A stretch of 64,000 nucleotides of DNA from Allomyces arbusculus (GCA_027604705.1 JADHYV010000019.1:310376-374375), one strand, 5' to 3'; shown: positions 21,591-32,702, counted from the first letter of the stretch. A program made the numbers and translations. The notes: generated by a model not told the origin, from the letters alone.

Positions 21591-21604
21591 CCCCCCCCCC
21601 CCCC
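21591..21604 (+). repeat. Poly-C tract (about 14 C)
   Basis: Long C homopolymer in the convergent intergenic region. Similar G/C runs occur near 17557, 32988 and 39791-39860, all outside coding exons. Confidence 0.8.
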
Positions 21605-21773
21605 AGAGAAGAATACTGCGAAGGGTCGACAAAAAAAAAACGCGATCACATGGAAGTCTCACAGCGTACATCAGCAGTGCGAGACGCGACGATACCCGTT
21701 ACTTCGCTCCGGCCGTCATGATCTGGCCAGGGCGTAATCCCACTATGCAAGGAAGGGAGTACTCTTTGATCAT

Positions 21774-22600
21774 TTAAGGCTGCCATATCCGCGGTCGGGC
21801 CTCAGCTCCACCCGCGCTCGTCCCAGCCATAGATCCACGGCCCATAGCAATCGACCGCCGTGAACTCTGCGGTTCGATTGGCGTGGTCGGCGACGACGCG
21901 GTCGCGGCTGAGAGAAGTGATTTCCTTGGCGAAGACGGTGTAGTAACGGCACTAGAAACAGGCCTGGCGTCAGGTCGCCGGTTTTTGAGAAGAACGTTGC
22001 GCGAGATGACGACGCACCTGCTCTCCGCCGCAGGCGCCGTGGTGGGACTCGCCGATCTGTCCGAGCACCACGGGATCACAGGTTTGCTGGCGTCGCGCTG
22101 GCCAATCGGGAAGAGCGTGCCGCGCGCCCACGAATCAATCTCGACGGGTGCCGGCTCTGTGGCAGAGGAGGAAGTGCCGTGAGTAAGCGCTCAACCGGCC
22201 AAAGTCCCGCGCGATTGCGAGCAGTGCCTACCCTCGTCGGGCTTCCACATGGGATCATTGACGTCGACGCGGTCCTCGTCAAAGAAGGCCCACTACGCGT
22301 GAGCCCGTCAGTTTCTCGCCAAGTTCTGCGAGCGAGCTGAGTCGAGAGTTGTCGCACCATGGCCATGCGCAGGAACGTTTCTTTGGCAAACTGTACGGCA
22401 TACGGCACGACTTGGGAACTGATGTGCTTTTCAAACAGGATATCTTGTGATTTCTGCAATATGTCCTCGACGAGGTCGGCGACAATGGCTTCGGCCTCGT
22501 CTTCGTCGAGGCACGCTAAATGCGCGCGTGCCGCGAGCGGATCGAACATGGTGATGGGTGGCGGGCCCGCAGATGCTGGTGCAGATTTGTCGACAGTCAT
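21774..22600 (-). CDS. Probable C2orf81-like (DUF4639) cilium-associated protein
   Basis: Exons 22358-22600, 22232-22292 and 21774-22156 (about 228 aa). The N-terminal half has an acidic helix and then an amphipathic run (EDEAEAIVADLVEDILQKSQ, HISSQVVPYAVQFAKETFLR). A short exon encodes WAFFDEDRVDVNDPMWKPDE, spliced to EPAPVEIDSWARGTLFP. The order 'helix, QxxPYxVxxAKE, DPxW...DEEP...DSWARGxxP' matches what I recall of the animal C2orf81 family, which is found mainly in ciliated organisms; this rests on pattern memory, not a search. The C-terminal 80 residues are Ser/Arg-rich and unremarkable. It shares a 175-bp divergent promoter with the PIH1 gene, which fits a flagellar role. Confidence 0.55.
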
Positions 22601-22775
22601 GATGAAGATGCTTGATGTTGCGGGGAGAGTGGACGTGAGAGCGCGCTAGCGCGTCAGAACAACTTGTCTGCAAGCAATCGTCGTCGAACTCATCGCTGTG
22701 CACGGCCCAAGAATTGACCAACACCACCATCAACCTGCTGCAATCATTCTGTGCGATCCGACCAGTCATCCCACC
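22601..22775. promoter_or_regulatory. 175-bp divergent promoter between two probable flagellar genes
   Basis: Separates the start codons of the C2orf81-like and PIH1 genes. I looked for an RFX X-box (GTNRCC-RGYAAC) and a TATA box and saw neither. The region may drive both genes together. Confidence 0.5.
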
Positions 22776-24292
22776 ATGAACGCGGCCCAGTTCCCGACAG
22801 GCCTCCTCAAGAATGCGGACGGTACCTGGCATCATTCTCGAGCGCTGGAAGCTCTCCTGCAACACGTCGCTGACGCTCTACACCGGCTGTGTCGCTGTTC
22901 CCGCCGCGACAGAGGACACCAAGCGTCGCGCGCTCGAATTTTGGAACCAGCTCAACACGCTTGCCGCCAAGGACCCGGCCGCGTACCGCAAGACGCTCGC
23001 CGATACCATGGCTGCGGCCCAGGGGGCCGAGATGGAAACGCCTGTGCCGCTTCTGACGCACGCGCAGACGCTCAAGGTCAAGGATCCGCGCTCGACAGCG
23101 TACGGCTACGTGAACGTGCTCGCGAGCGACCGGATCCGGCCCATGGTCGGGACCGAGATCCCGATGATGATTAGCCGTGTACGGATTCTCGAGGATGGTG
23201 CGTTCTTCGGGACGATTTGGTTGTTGCTAGGCGTGGGGCTCATTGAGCTCCCTCCCCTAACCGCAGAGTCGGCCAAACCGTTTGTCATTGACGCTGTCGT
23301 GCACCCGGATGTGGTGGAGAAAGCTGCCAAGGAGGACAAGTTTCGTACGGACTTGCGCGCGCTCATTTGGGACTCGATTCGGAGCACGCAGTCGTCGATC
23401 CCCATTGCAACCCCGAGTGCGTTCATTTGGCGTCAGCTTCTTCTCGGCGAGCAGTTTGTTCACTATTTCGACCCCGCACTCGTCTAGAATGGGCCAAGAT
23501 CAACGCATACAAGGGCCCTTGGCTCTGGAACAACGACGGCACGCAAAAGACCGACCTCGAGCTGAGCGATGCGGCTGACGCGGCGGGGCTCACGCCGTTG
23601 TCGGTCCTCGGCAAGCTCGGGCACGCGCACGTCGGTGCTGCAACCGACGAGACCGAGACCGAATCCAAATTTCAGCTGCAGCTGCCGACTAGCGCGTCGA
23701 CCGGCAAGCACCCACCGGGCTCCAAGGCGACGCTGATCCAGGAGCTCACGCCGGCAGGAAAGGAGCCCCGTGGCCAAGGTCAAGTAAATCTGGATCGTGC
23801 ACCTGCGCCGGCCGCACCATGTCAACCCGCACCTGTATCGTCAAAGTCCGTTGAGCCCGCACGAGTCGACGACAAGGTTGCGCTGTTTCTCGCGTCCGCG
23901 CCATCACGCGCCCGCCGGACAGCATACCAGCGCTCGGGGTCGATGCGCGTCCTGATCTTCCCGCTGGCCGAAGTGGTGCGTATCACACGCTTCCTGCTCA
24001 TGCCAAAGCCGTTCGAGCTGCGACTGATGTTCACCCTTCGCGACTTTAGATTTCCGAATGGAAATACGCCGCCGAACTTCTTCCCGATGCGCGCGTGCTG
24101 CACTTCGTCCCGCAGCTCCCCACCCTCCCCATCCTCTCGGTCCGGCTCTTCCCCGAGGGAGGGCAACTTTTGGTCGGACCCAAGGTCGCGCATGCGCAGA
24201 AGGACTGGCAGGGAATTGTCGACTTTCCAACCGATTTCGCGATTGGGTTTTCGAAGAAGAGCAAGACGCTGTCGGTGACTTTGAAATCGTGA
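22776..24292 (+). CDS. PIH1-domain protein (R2TP/dynein-arm assembly co-chaperone type)
   Basis: PIH1 proteins work with HSP90 in assembling axonemal dyneins or R2TP clients. Exons: 22776-22821, 22913-23197, 23267-23416, 23488-23975 and 24050-24292. The N-terminal helices read LEFWNQLNTLAAKDPAAYRK. The PIH1 core reads GTEIPMMISRVRILEDE, joined to SAKPFVIDAVVHPDVVEKAA and FRTDLRALIWDSI. A variable linker is followed by a CS-like C-terminus (VLHFVPQLPTLPILSVRLFP, DFAIGFSKKSKTLSVTLKS). I cannot say which paralogue it is (PIH1D1/D2/D3 or Kintoun); the two-part PIH1+CS layout fits PIH1D2 or PIH1D1. Its 3' end is 66 bp from the convergent CEP19-like gene. The exon 4 to 5 linker region is the least certain part. 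Confidence 0.65.
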
Positions 24293-24358
24293 ACGAGGAA
24301 GATGAACGGATCTTATTTTTGCCATTTGGAAAGAAGAGAGTGCGAAGCGCCACAGTCG

Positions 24359-27140
24359 TCAAAAGTCGCTCGCCGCGTCCGAATCGTACCCTTCAATCTC
24401 CAACGGAATGTCCTCGTCCTCGTCCTCGCTCAGACTCACGCCCGCGAGCGCGCGCGCCGTCAGCGGGAGCGCGGGGACTCGGGTCAGTGACGTCGCCGCC
24501 GGCGTGAGCGCGGTCAGCGGAGATGCGATCGCCTGTGCCGCCGCTGGGGTGGATCCAGCGGACAGCGGCGGCAGCGCACGCGCGGCGGCAGCTGCGGGTC
24601 CCGCCGGCGCCGTGGTGCTCTTCTCGCCCTTCTCCTCTTCATCTTCCGACTCCGGCGCGTCCGACCGCGTTGACGCCGTATGCCCCGCACTAAACGACGC
24701 ATCGCTCGCGTCATCGGTCGCGTGCGAGCTCGTGCGCGTCGTGTCGGCCTCGGACGCCGTCTCGCCTGCACCGAAATCGTCCGAGTACATGTCCGAAGGC
24801 GCCGGCGAAGTCGACCGCGGTGGCGACGCGGTGATCTGCGGCTTGGCCATGGACGCGTCGGGCGAGATCGCAGATAGGTCTGATTTGGCCATGGATACGT
24901 CAGGCGACCGGTCCGACTTGGCCATGGATGTGTCGGGCAAAATTGCCGACAGATCCAAATTGGCCATGGACACGTCGGGCGACTGGGCCGGCTTGGCCAT
25001 TGACGCGTCGAGCGAGGCCGGCCGGTGAGAGAACTTGGACGTGTCCGGCGACTCTTGCTCGCTGAAATCCTCGTCGATACTCTCGGAAACGAAGCTCTTG
25101 TCAAAACCGCCCTTGTCGAGACCGCTCTTGTCGAGGTCGCTGTCGTCGGCAATCGCGTCAATGCGGGGTCCCGTCGTCGGAATCACGGACGGGGCCGAAT
25201 CAAGGGTCGACAGTCGAGCAGCAAGAGCGGCGGCACTTGCGGTGATGGGGGCAGAGGTCACTGCGATCTCCGCGCCACTCGACGGCTCGGCAGGCGGCGG
25301 TGGCGAGGTAAAGAGTGTTGCGGTTAGCGACGTAGCTTTGTCGGCCGGCAAGTTGGAATCGTCTTTGCCGATCGTATCGCTCCGCACCGGCCCAGCAAGC
25401 GGGTCAAGCCCAGGATGCTTGATTGGCCGGAGCGCCCCGCCGGCTAACGACGCGACCGGAGCGAGCGGCGGCAGGCCGAGCGCGGAAAGACCCAATGCGG
25501 GTGCCGGTGCGAGTGCAGGTACGGGTGCAGTATTGGCTAGAGCAGATGGGAGACCTTGAGCAGCGGGTACGGGTGCGGGAGCAAGTTCCGCTGGAACCGC
25601 TCGTGCAGAATCGAGCGCCGGCGTCGGCGACTCACGCTCGATTTCCGTGCCATTCGGACGACCCACCGAGCTCAACTCCTCGTCATCGCCATCATCGAGC
25701 AAATCGTCAATGTCGATACTGGACAGCGACGGTGAGCGAACCGGCGCGGCCGCGCCGTCCGGCTCCTTGCGCAGCGCCGTCCACGGCTCGACGGACTCGG
25801 CCAGATGCGCTGACGGCGGCGTTGGTACGAACGGCGACAGTGCCGACGATACGAGCGCAGCGACGTCGTTCTTTTCCACCTCGACCGGTACGTCCTGCGG
25901 CACACGCGGTTCCGCGGGTACAGGCCCCAGGGGAGCAGACACGGCTGCGCCAGCGGCAAGGTGCCCCCACGCGCGGCGCGACCCGCTGCTTTTGGATGCC
26001 GACGACAGGGATTTGTCGAGCTCCGAGGTTTCGGGCAGGCACTCTTCGACAATGTCCTCGTCGACGATGACGCTCTCGTCCGGCTTGGGCGACGTGCTGT
26101 GGACCGGCGAGGAGGGCTTGGACGCGTTCAGCTGGTCGATGCTGTCGTCCCAGTCGTTGGAGGCGTCGGCGTCCTTGGAGAACTCGACCTATAAACAACG
26201 ATGGGTCAGCGTTGATCAAGCTGAAGTGTGCAGGGAACTGAGATGCATACGCGCTTGTCGTACTCGAACTGCGCGTCGCCCGGCTTGATGCGAATTTGCT
26301 CAAACTCGGCGTTCATTTGCGCCTTGATCAGCGCGACCTGCTCCTCGCTACGCGTCGCGTCAGCAGTGAGTAATAACGTCGCTCAATTCTAACAGGGTCG
26401 CCAACGTACTCGAGCTTGTTAAGGTCCACATCGCTCCCGACCAGCTGAATTTGCCGCATGGTCTTGACAGCGGGAGTCGTGACCCCATCATGCACAGCCG
26501 CGGCTGGCACGGTCGAGAGCGCGACAGGCGCAATGGAGAGAGGAGCCACGCGCGCAGATTGCGGCATCAACGGCGCCATGACCGGAGGCGACGCCGTACG
26601 CATAGCGGGCATCGTCGGCGACCCCTCCCCCGACTCGGCACGCTTCCCCACCGTCTCCCCCTGTTCACCGCGCGACTCGAGCGCGCCACCCCGCAATGAC
26701 ATGGACGACGACGCCGACAACGGCATCGCCTGTGCCGTTGCCGTCGCGACCCCCAGCGCGCGCGCAATCGCGGCCGTCTTGTTGATTCGGTCAAGCCGCG
26801 CTAGCAAATCGCGCACGGCCGGTTCGCCGATACTGCGGAACACGTCGCCGTGCCGGTCCATCAGCTGCGCGGCGGCCTCGGCAATGGATCGCGCGGCCTT
26901 GGCGCGGCGCCATGCGCGGATCGGGATTCGTCGCCGTCGTCGACGATGGTGCGGCGCATTGCCGGCCGTATTGGGCTTGCCGGTCCCGGGCGATGGCGGG
27001 GCCGCGAGCACGTCGTAGTCGACAAAGAGGACGGGCTCGGTCGGGTGGAAGTAGACGGTGCGCGCGACGAGCTGGTGCGGGTGCGGCAGCGGACTCGCGG
27101 AGGCCAACCGCGCCGTGCACGGTAAGGTCATGTCGGGCAT
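24359..27140 (-). CDS. CEP19: CEP19-like centrosome/basal body protein with a long disordered C-terminal extension
   Basis: CEP19 acts at the mother centriole and basal body in starting cilium assembly. Exons 26410-27140, 26251-26347 and 24359-26188 (885 aa). The N-terminus has TVYFHPTEPVLFVDYDV, a basic linker (RRRRRRIPIR) and AEAAAQLMDRHGDVF, then a helix (EPAVRDLLARLDRI). The conserved C-terminal core is assembled across two introns: DVDLNKLDEEQVALIKAQMN, EQIRIKPGDAQFEYDKR and VEFSKDADASNDWDDS, which is a characteristic CEP19 pattern. Animal CEP19 ends there at about 165 residues, but here about 590 further low-complexity residues follow. That extension includes repeats of the type SMAKSD.SPDV. 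The core match is strong and the tail is unexplained. Confidence 0.78.
24841..25010 (-). repeat. Imperfect SMAK repeats in the CEP19-like C-terminal tail
   Basis: Five spaced copies of an SMAK/SMAN-type motif with intervening acidic or Pro residues. They are visible in DNA as repeated TTGGCCATGGA on the plus strand, the last copy degenerate. Probably a degenerate short tandem repeat. Confidence 0.7.
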
Positions 27141-27515
27141 CTTGGCGTCGCTTGAGGTGCAGGAAGGATGTAGGAGAGGATATTGCAGCAAGTATTGCGA
27201 CGGTCAACCTCCGGAAAACCCCCGTCGTCGCGATGTCGACAACATTGACGTCGATCAAGTCGAATGCCGTGGTTCGGGCACCTGACAGACCTCTGCTGGC
27301 CATGTCGCTGTGCATGGAGCGATCAAACGTCTGCACGACGCGCAAAATGCTCAGAGTTCGATCCCCACTGCAACCACTCTCAACGAAAAGGGCTGAATAA
27401 CGATTTCTACTGATAAACCCGAAAGAACTGAACGACGAAGCACAACCAAACGAGAAACACGACCCAACCAAACCAACGCTCACGCGCAGCTAGCCAAAAA
27501 GAAGCATCAAATAAT
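27141..27515. other. Intergenic interval (375 bp): CEP19-like promoter / SAM synthetase 3' flank
   Basis: Both neighbours are on the minus strand. No ORF or clear promoter motif seen. Confidence 0.45.
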
Positions 27516-29116
27516 TTACAGGTTCACGTCGAGCTTCTTGGGCTGCTCCCACGGGAACTCGGACCGGCCAAAGTGACCGTAGCACGCGGTCTTGGAGTAC
27601 ATGGGCTTGAAGAGGTTGAGCTCCTTGACGATCTTACCCGGGCGCAGGTCAAAGTTCTTCTTGATGATGGCGAGGATCTCGGCATCCGACTTGCGGCCGG
27701 TACCGTACGTCTCAATGTGCAGCGAGACGGGCTCGGCAACACCGATCGCGTACGAAGTCTGGACGAGGCAGCGACGAGCGAGACCAGCGGCAACCACCGA
27801 CTTGGCAATCCACCGGGCAGCGTAAGCGGCCGAGCGGTCGACCTTGGACCAGTCCTTGCCCGAGAAGGCGCCGCCACCGTGCGCGCCCCAGCCGCCGTAC
27901 GTGTCGACAATGATCTTGCGGCCCGTGACACCGGCGTCACCCTGCGGCCCACCAATCACGAAGCGGCCGGACGGCTGCAGGTGGTACTTGGTGTTGGCGT
28001 CAAGGTACTTGGCGGGGATCACGGCGTTAATGACCTTGTCGCGCAGGTCAGCGCGCAGCTTCTCGTTGGTAACGTCCTCGGAGTGCTGCGTCGAAATGAC
28101 AATGGCGTCGACGCGAATCGGGATCGGCTGGCCGTTGTCGAGCTTGTACTCGACGGTCACCTGCGTCTTGGTGTCGGGGCGAAGGTAGGGCATGGACCCG
28201 TTACGCCGGCACTCGCCGAGCTTCTCGTTGAGCTTGTGCGCGAGCATGATGGTCAGCGGCATCAGCTCGGGAGTCTCCTCGGTCGCGTAACCGAACATGA
28301 TGCCTTGGTCACCAGCGCCAATCTTCTCCACGTCAAACCCGTCCTGCACGAGACCCTGCGCGATATCGGGCGACTGCTGCTCGATCGCGACGAGGACATT
28401 GCACGTCTTGTAGTCGAAGCCCTTCTCGGACGAGTCGTAGCCAATCTTCTTGATCGTGTTGCGAATGATCTTTTGGTAGTCGAGCGTCGCCTTGGTCGTG
28501 ATCTCGCCGAGCACCATGATCATGCCAGTCTTGGCCGCCGTCTCGCATGCAACCTTCGACAGCGGGTCCTGCTCGAGGCTGTAAGATGAAACAGAAGAAC
28601 AGAACACGCAGCGTCAGTCTTCGCTGGTCGTACGGTTGGGGGTGCGGGGCATCCGCGACCCGTGCGCGCGGGTTCGTGAGAGAAGAGGGGGCGCAGGTTC
28701 TGGTCTCGCACGGGTCGGCTCGCGTGCCCGACTGGCAAAATCGAACGTGGCAAACTGGACTGCCTTCGAGATTATCGAGCTGTACCAGCTCCTGCCGCTC
28801 GCCGCGCCGTCCGTCGAAACGAACTGCATGAGGAGCGAGCTCTCGTCGTTCTTTTGCACAACCAGCAAGCAAGCCTTCCGAGCGAGCTTTCCGACGAACG
28901 AACGGGCGAGCGAGGGCAGGCCAATAACGCAGGCGCCCCCCCTTCTCTTGCTCCCGCCTGCACGCGGAGGGTTCGTGTCGTGGAACAAGTGACGGAAACG
29001 CACCAGGCATCGAGGATAGCGTCCGAGACCTGGTCGCAAATCTTGTCGGGGTGGCCCTCACCGACCGACTCGGACGTGAACAGGAAGGTATCGTTGGAGA
29101 TCTTGTCGGCAGCCAT
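27516..29116 (-). CDS. SAM1: S-adenosylmethionine synthetase (methionine adenosyltransferase)
   Basis: Makes S-adenosylmethionine from ATP and methionine in the cytosol. Exon 1 is 29004-29116 and exon 2 is 27516-28578, giving 391 aa, the usual length. Exon 1 encodes [20 protein letters not shown] (ATP-binding His in GHPDK). Exon 2 has the ATP-binding motif [12 protein letters not shown] and the P-loop-like GGGAFSGKD. Splicing joins DAILDAC to [13 protein letters not shown] in phase 2, as expected. The 425-nt intron is far longer than the other introns here. Start chosen at MAADKISND, since the upstream in-frame Met gives an implausible Arg/Cys-rich extension. A TATA-like AATAAATA lies about 170 bp upstream (29283-29292). 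Confidence 0.97.
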
Positions 29117-30147
29117 GGCGAAAAACTTGGGGTTGGGTTGGGAGGGAGAGGAGGAGCGGTCCTTGCAGCAGCAGCAAAAGTGCACAAGTGGCCGGGAACG
29201 ACGACGACGAGACAACGACGTGGAAGGGTGCGTGCAACCGTAGAGGAGGAGAACGAGCTGGCCGAAGGTACGGGGCCGTGCCAGTATTTATTGGGTCCCA
29301 GCCGGTCTCGTCAGCGAGCTGTGCTGGCACACAGCTCAAGGAAAATGAACCAAGGCTTCTCTTCCTTGGAGCAGCGCGCGGCCTTGATCACGACAGCGAA
29401 AGCGGGAAAAAGTCTCGCACCCAAGGACTTGACTGAGAAACACTTCATTTCCGCCCGGCCCAGCCATCGCAGCCCTGACACGGAAAATAGCGGTCTGTCA
29501 TCTTCATCGTGGCAAGCCACGCCAGCTTGCCAATCATAGCAGGCCGTGAGCGAGCACGCCATCGCCATGGGCTTTTCCCGAAGGTCCGAGACGCGATGGC
29601 GCCATTCCACGTGACGCTTACCGCACCAACCCCCACGTCGAGTGGGCCGACGCAAGCAACTGCGCCCCGTCAGCATTTGCTTTGGGCCGTGGCGTGTTGT
29701 CGCGACTCGGATTTTTGTTCGATTTTCTGAGCTCAGCACCCGCACCGCATCTGATCGGGAACGGAGCCGAGAACGTGGTCGACGATCACAGTGCAAGCCG
29801 CGCTGGGATGCTGGCGCGGTTCGTGTCGAAAATGATGTGCTCGTAGTTCGCGTTGACGCACACTTAAACGGGGACCGGCTCGGCGTGGTGGAAATGGGGA
29901 TGGGCGGGGGCCGGATGGGGACGCGCTGGGGATGGAATGATGTGGAGCGAGCACTGAGGTTTGCAGGTTTTGTCGTCCAGTTGGCGTTGGGATGGCGGAG
30001 GCATGTCCGGCCATCAATGAAGAAAAGATGATATCCACGTGATGTCTCGCACTTCATTTCGCTGACTGATTGGCTGCCGAAGCACGCCGTGTCGCTTGGT
30101 CAGGCCCGGTCGCTCCTCGGTGCATTCTGTTCTCTTCACGACCTCAA
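29117..30147. other. Divergent intergenic interval (1.03 kb), SAM synthetase / sulfiredoxin
   Basis: Should contain both promoters and 5' UTRs. Several ORFs of 60-250 codons cross it, but none shows domain features. Confidence 0.5.
29283..29292 (-). promoter_or_regulatory. TATA-like element upstream of SAM synthetase
   Basis: AATAAATACT on the minus strand about 170 bp upstream of the start codon. Similar in spacing to the TATA elements of the tandem array. Confidence 0.4.
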
Positions 30148-30831
30148 ATGCTCCTGCACCGGCGCCTCGTAACAGCTACTCGACTCTCCACCACCCGCTC
30201 CGTTGCCGCGACCGCGCGCTCCGCTCTCCACCCTGCCACATTCGCGCTGTTCCCTCGCACCATCGCCGCCATGTCGTCCACCAGCTCTGCCCCCGTCGAT
30301 GCGGCATCTGCATCGTCCACCGCACCACACGACGCACCGGCACCACCAGCACCTGTCACCGCGACCACGACCGTGCCCGCGCCGTCGTCAGCCGACGCGA
30401 CGGCCACCGCCGACCCCGACGAAGACCTGAGCAACTCCATGTTCACGTCCTCGACCGACGTCTACGAGATCCCTATCTCCGTGATCGCGCGGCCCATCCC
30501 ATCGGTCCTCGACCCGGCCAAGGTCGACCGGTTCTGTACTTTGCTCGAGGTGCACTCCTTCCTCTGCACCCTCCCCCTCCCGACCCACCACTCACCCTCC
30601 ACCCGCTTGCAGGACGGCACCGACATGACCCCTATCGAAGTGATGCACCTCGAAAAGACGCACCCGGTCACGGGCGAATCGCTGAACTACTACTTTGCGA
30701 TGGGTGGGTGTCATCGGTGGGCCGCGCATACGCGGTTGGGGAGGGACACGATTCGTGCGCGAATTATCCCCGTCACGGAAGATACGGTGCGCGGGTACCT
30801 TGGTGCGTCGCTCAAGCTCAAGTTGGAATAA
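30148..30831 (+). CDS. SRX1: Sulfiredoxin
   Basis: Reduces cysteine sulfinic acid in hyperoxidised 2-Cys peroxiredoxins using ATP. Exon 1 is 30148-30549 and exon 2 is 30613-30831, with a 63-nt intron that is a multiple of three and lacks a stop. The domain reads VYEIPISVIARPIPSVLDPA in exon 1. Exon 2 has GTDMTPIEVMHLEKT, the catalytic-Cys motif MGGCHRWAAHTRLGRDTIRA and the terminal VRGYLGASL. The first ATG gives an Arg/Ser/Thr-rich, acid-poor leader (MLLHRRLVTATRLSTTRSVA) typical of mitochondrial import. A second ATG at 30271 (MSSTSS, good Kozak context) would give a shorter cytosolic form. Its 3' end is 32 bp from the convergent neighbour. Confidence 0.93.
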   Translation: MLLHRRLVTATRLSTTRSVAATARSALHPATFALFPRTIAAMSSTSSAPVDAASASSTAPHDAPAPPAPVTATTTVPAPSSADATATADPDEDLSNSMFTSSTDVYEIPISVIARPIPSVLDPAKVDRFCTLLEVHSFLCTLPLPTHHSPSTRLQDGTDMTPIEVMHLEKTHPVTGESLNYYFAMGGCHRWAAHTRLGRDTIRARIIPVTEDTVRGYLGASLKLKLE

Positions 30832-30863
30832 AGAACTGTCTATTAAGGTGAAGTGCCGAAAGT

Positions 30864-32350
30864 TCACGTCGTCGACGACGGCATGTACCCGTCAAACTGA
30901 ATGTCAAAGACCATGCGTCCGAGAAACGCGCCGAGGTTGACGACTACAACGCTGGGTGAGCAGGAGCAGGAGCGGCACCGGGTGGAGAGTGCAGAGAACG
31001 AGCGTACTGAACGCGCCCAGCGCCTTTTTCAGTGTCGCAAGGTCGCCGGCCTCGTTGGCGTAGATGAACGAGAGCAGAAACAGGTAGAACGCGGCAACGT
31101 GCAGAATCTACAGGCTCTCCACTCCCATCAGTAAGAACCACGCTTGACACACGACACGAGCGACGACACGCGTACCTGAATACTCATGAGCCACGGGCGC
31201 AATACCGACACGCGCAGGTAGACGAGCAGCGACACGTAATCCGTGACGACAAACGCGATTAGGAGCACGCCGAAAATCAACGACAGCTGCGCGTAAATCT
31301 CCTTTTTCCGCACGACGAGCGATTTCTAACCCCATCCATCCCCATCCCCAGACGTCAGTGCTCACCTGCTCCTCACTTCACCAGACACAGCTCGCAGCAT
31401 ACCTGGTCGGTGCTCGGCAACTGCGTAAACAACTGCACATGCGACCCGAAATTCGGCGGCAACTTGAACGACAGGAATCCCTTCTCCTCGCCGTTCCCAC
31501 CCCCACCACCGGCCAAGTCCGCGCCCGAGCTATTCGCGGAACTGCGCGACAGTCCACCCGACGTGCTCGCCACCTCCCCGCCACCACCGGCGGGCGCCAT
31601 TATCGCATTCAGTTTCCGAATGCCGAGCGGGACATAGACATTGTTGAAGAAAAAACTCGCGCGGCGGTCGGACGGCGCGCCCACCAGGTTTACACGCGTG
31701 TCGGGCGCCGAAGGTAAGGGCGCGAGGAGGGCCGTGGCGGACGCGGTCGCGGATCCGGGTCCGCCGGTGGGTGATTGTTGTGCAAGCAGCGTGGCCAAGA
31801 TGCGCGCGTGCGAGGTCGCGTCGGTAGCGTCCTCGACGTCGACGATGGGGACCGGAGCGGTGGGGGAGTACCCGTCAGCGGCGTGCGGCCGCGAGGCTGC
31901 CGGTACTGCCGTCGCCGTGGCCGTGGCCGTGGCAGTGGGGACCGACACGACCGACCCGGCACGACGCGCCGGCTGCTGCTGCTGCTGCTGCCCACCACCC
32001 GCTGTCCCTGTCGTGGTCCCACCGATCCCGCCCGACGCGAACCGCGCCGGTACGTCCGCGCGGACATGGAATGCCCCGAGCGAGCCGAGGCCCGGCGCGA
32101 TCCGGCCTGCTGCGAGTGGTGGAGGTGGGAGTGGGGCAGACGGTGCCGGGCGGGTCAAACGGGCCCCGCTGCCCGCGCTGCCTGCAGATGCGGGCCGGTC
32201 CGTGGAGAGCGGGTCCGGGATCGGCGGGGTGCCGCCGCCGTTGGCATTGGTGTGCGTGATCCCGGGCGGGAGTGGGTGCACGCGCATCGAGCCGCGAACG
32301 GATGCGGGGGTTGGCGTGGAGCTGGAGGGCGCTGGTGGTGGTGGCGGCAT
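30864..32350 (-). CDS. Hypothetical membrane protein, disordered N-terminus and C-terminal hydrophobic segments
   Basis: Exons 31403-32350, 31176-31325, 31008-31107 and 30864-30943 (425 aa). I do not recognise the family. The first 230 residues are Pro/Ala/Thr-rich with a Gln run. Two possibly conserved segments follow, SFFFNNVYVPLGIRKLNAI and GFLSFKLPPNFGSHVQLF. The C-terminal 110 residues contain three to four hydrophobic stretches (LIFGVLLIAFVVTDYVSLLV, ILHVAAFYLFLLSFIYA, FSIVNLGAFLGRMVF), each near its own exon boundary. All junctions keep frame, which supports the model. Start taken at MPPPPPAPSS (32350); the open frame extends upstream only from a TTG. Confidence 0.6.
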
Positions 32351-32702
32351 GCTTGGGGGCTGGATTCTGGTCGGTAGTTGATGGGTCGCGCGCGTGGCGG
32401 AAATGCAGCGAGTCGTGGAGCTTGGGATGCGCGGTTGTGGCCTGTCGATCAATGTCGACGTCGTCCGCGACGATGTGGGCTTGTCGATGGTGTCGTGTTA
32501 ACGACGTCCTGAAGCTCGCTCAGGCCACAGATCCCTCCGGAAAACAAATGAAATCCAGGCTCTCTCTTTCGTGTTGTGGCAAACCACCCAACACCTATTT
32601 CAACACAAAATCTGGCCGGCCGGGCAACCGCGGCCGATCGCCCAGGCCGCGTCCATCTCCATGCGCGCGCGCCCAAAGCGCTTGGTCCCTCGCGTGCAAC
32701 GT
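32351..32702. other. Intergenic interval (352 bp)
   Basis: Upstream of the membrane-protein gene and downstream of thioredoxin, both on the minus strand. No feature seen. Confidence 0.45.

Noticed and set aside
22601-22775. Search for an RFX X-box in the divergent flagellar promoter
   Set aside because: No GTNRCC/RGYAAC pair found by eye on either strand.
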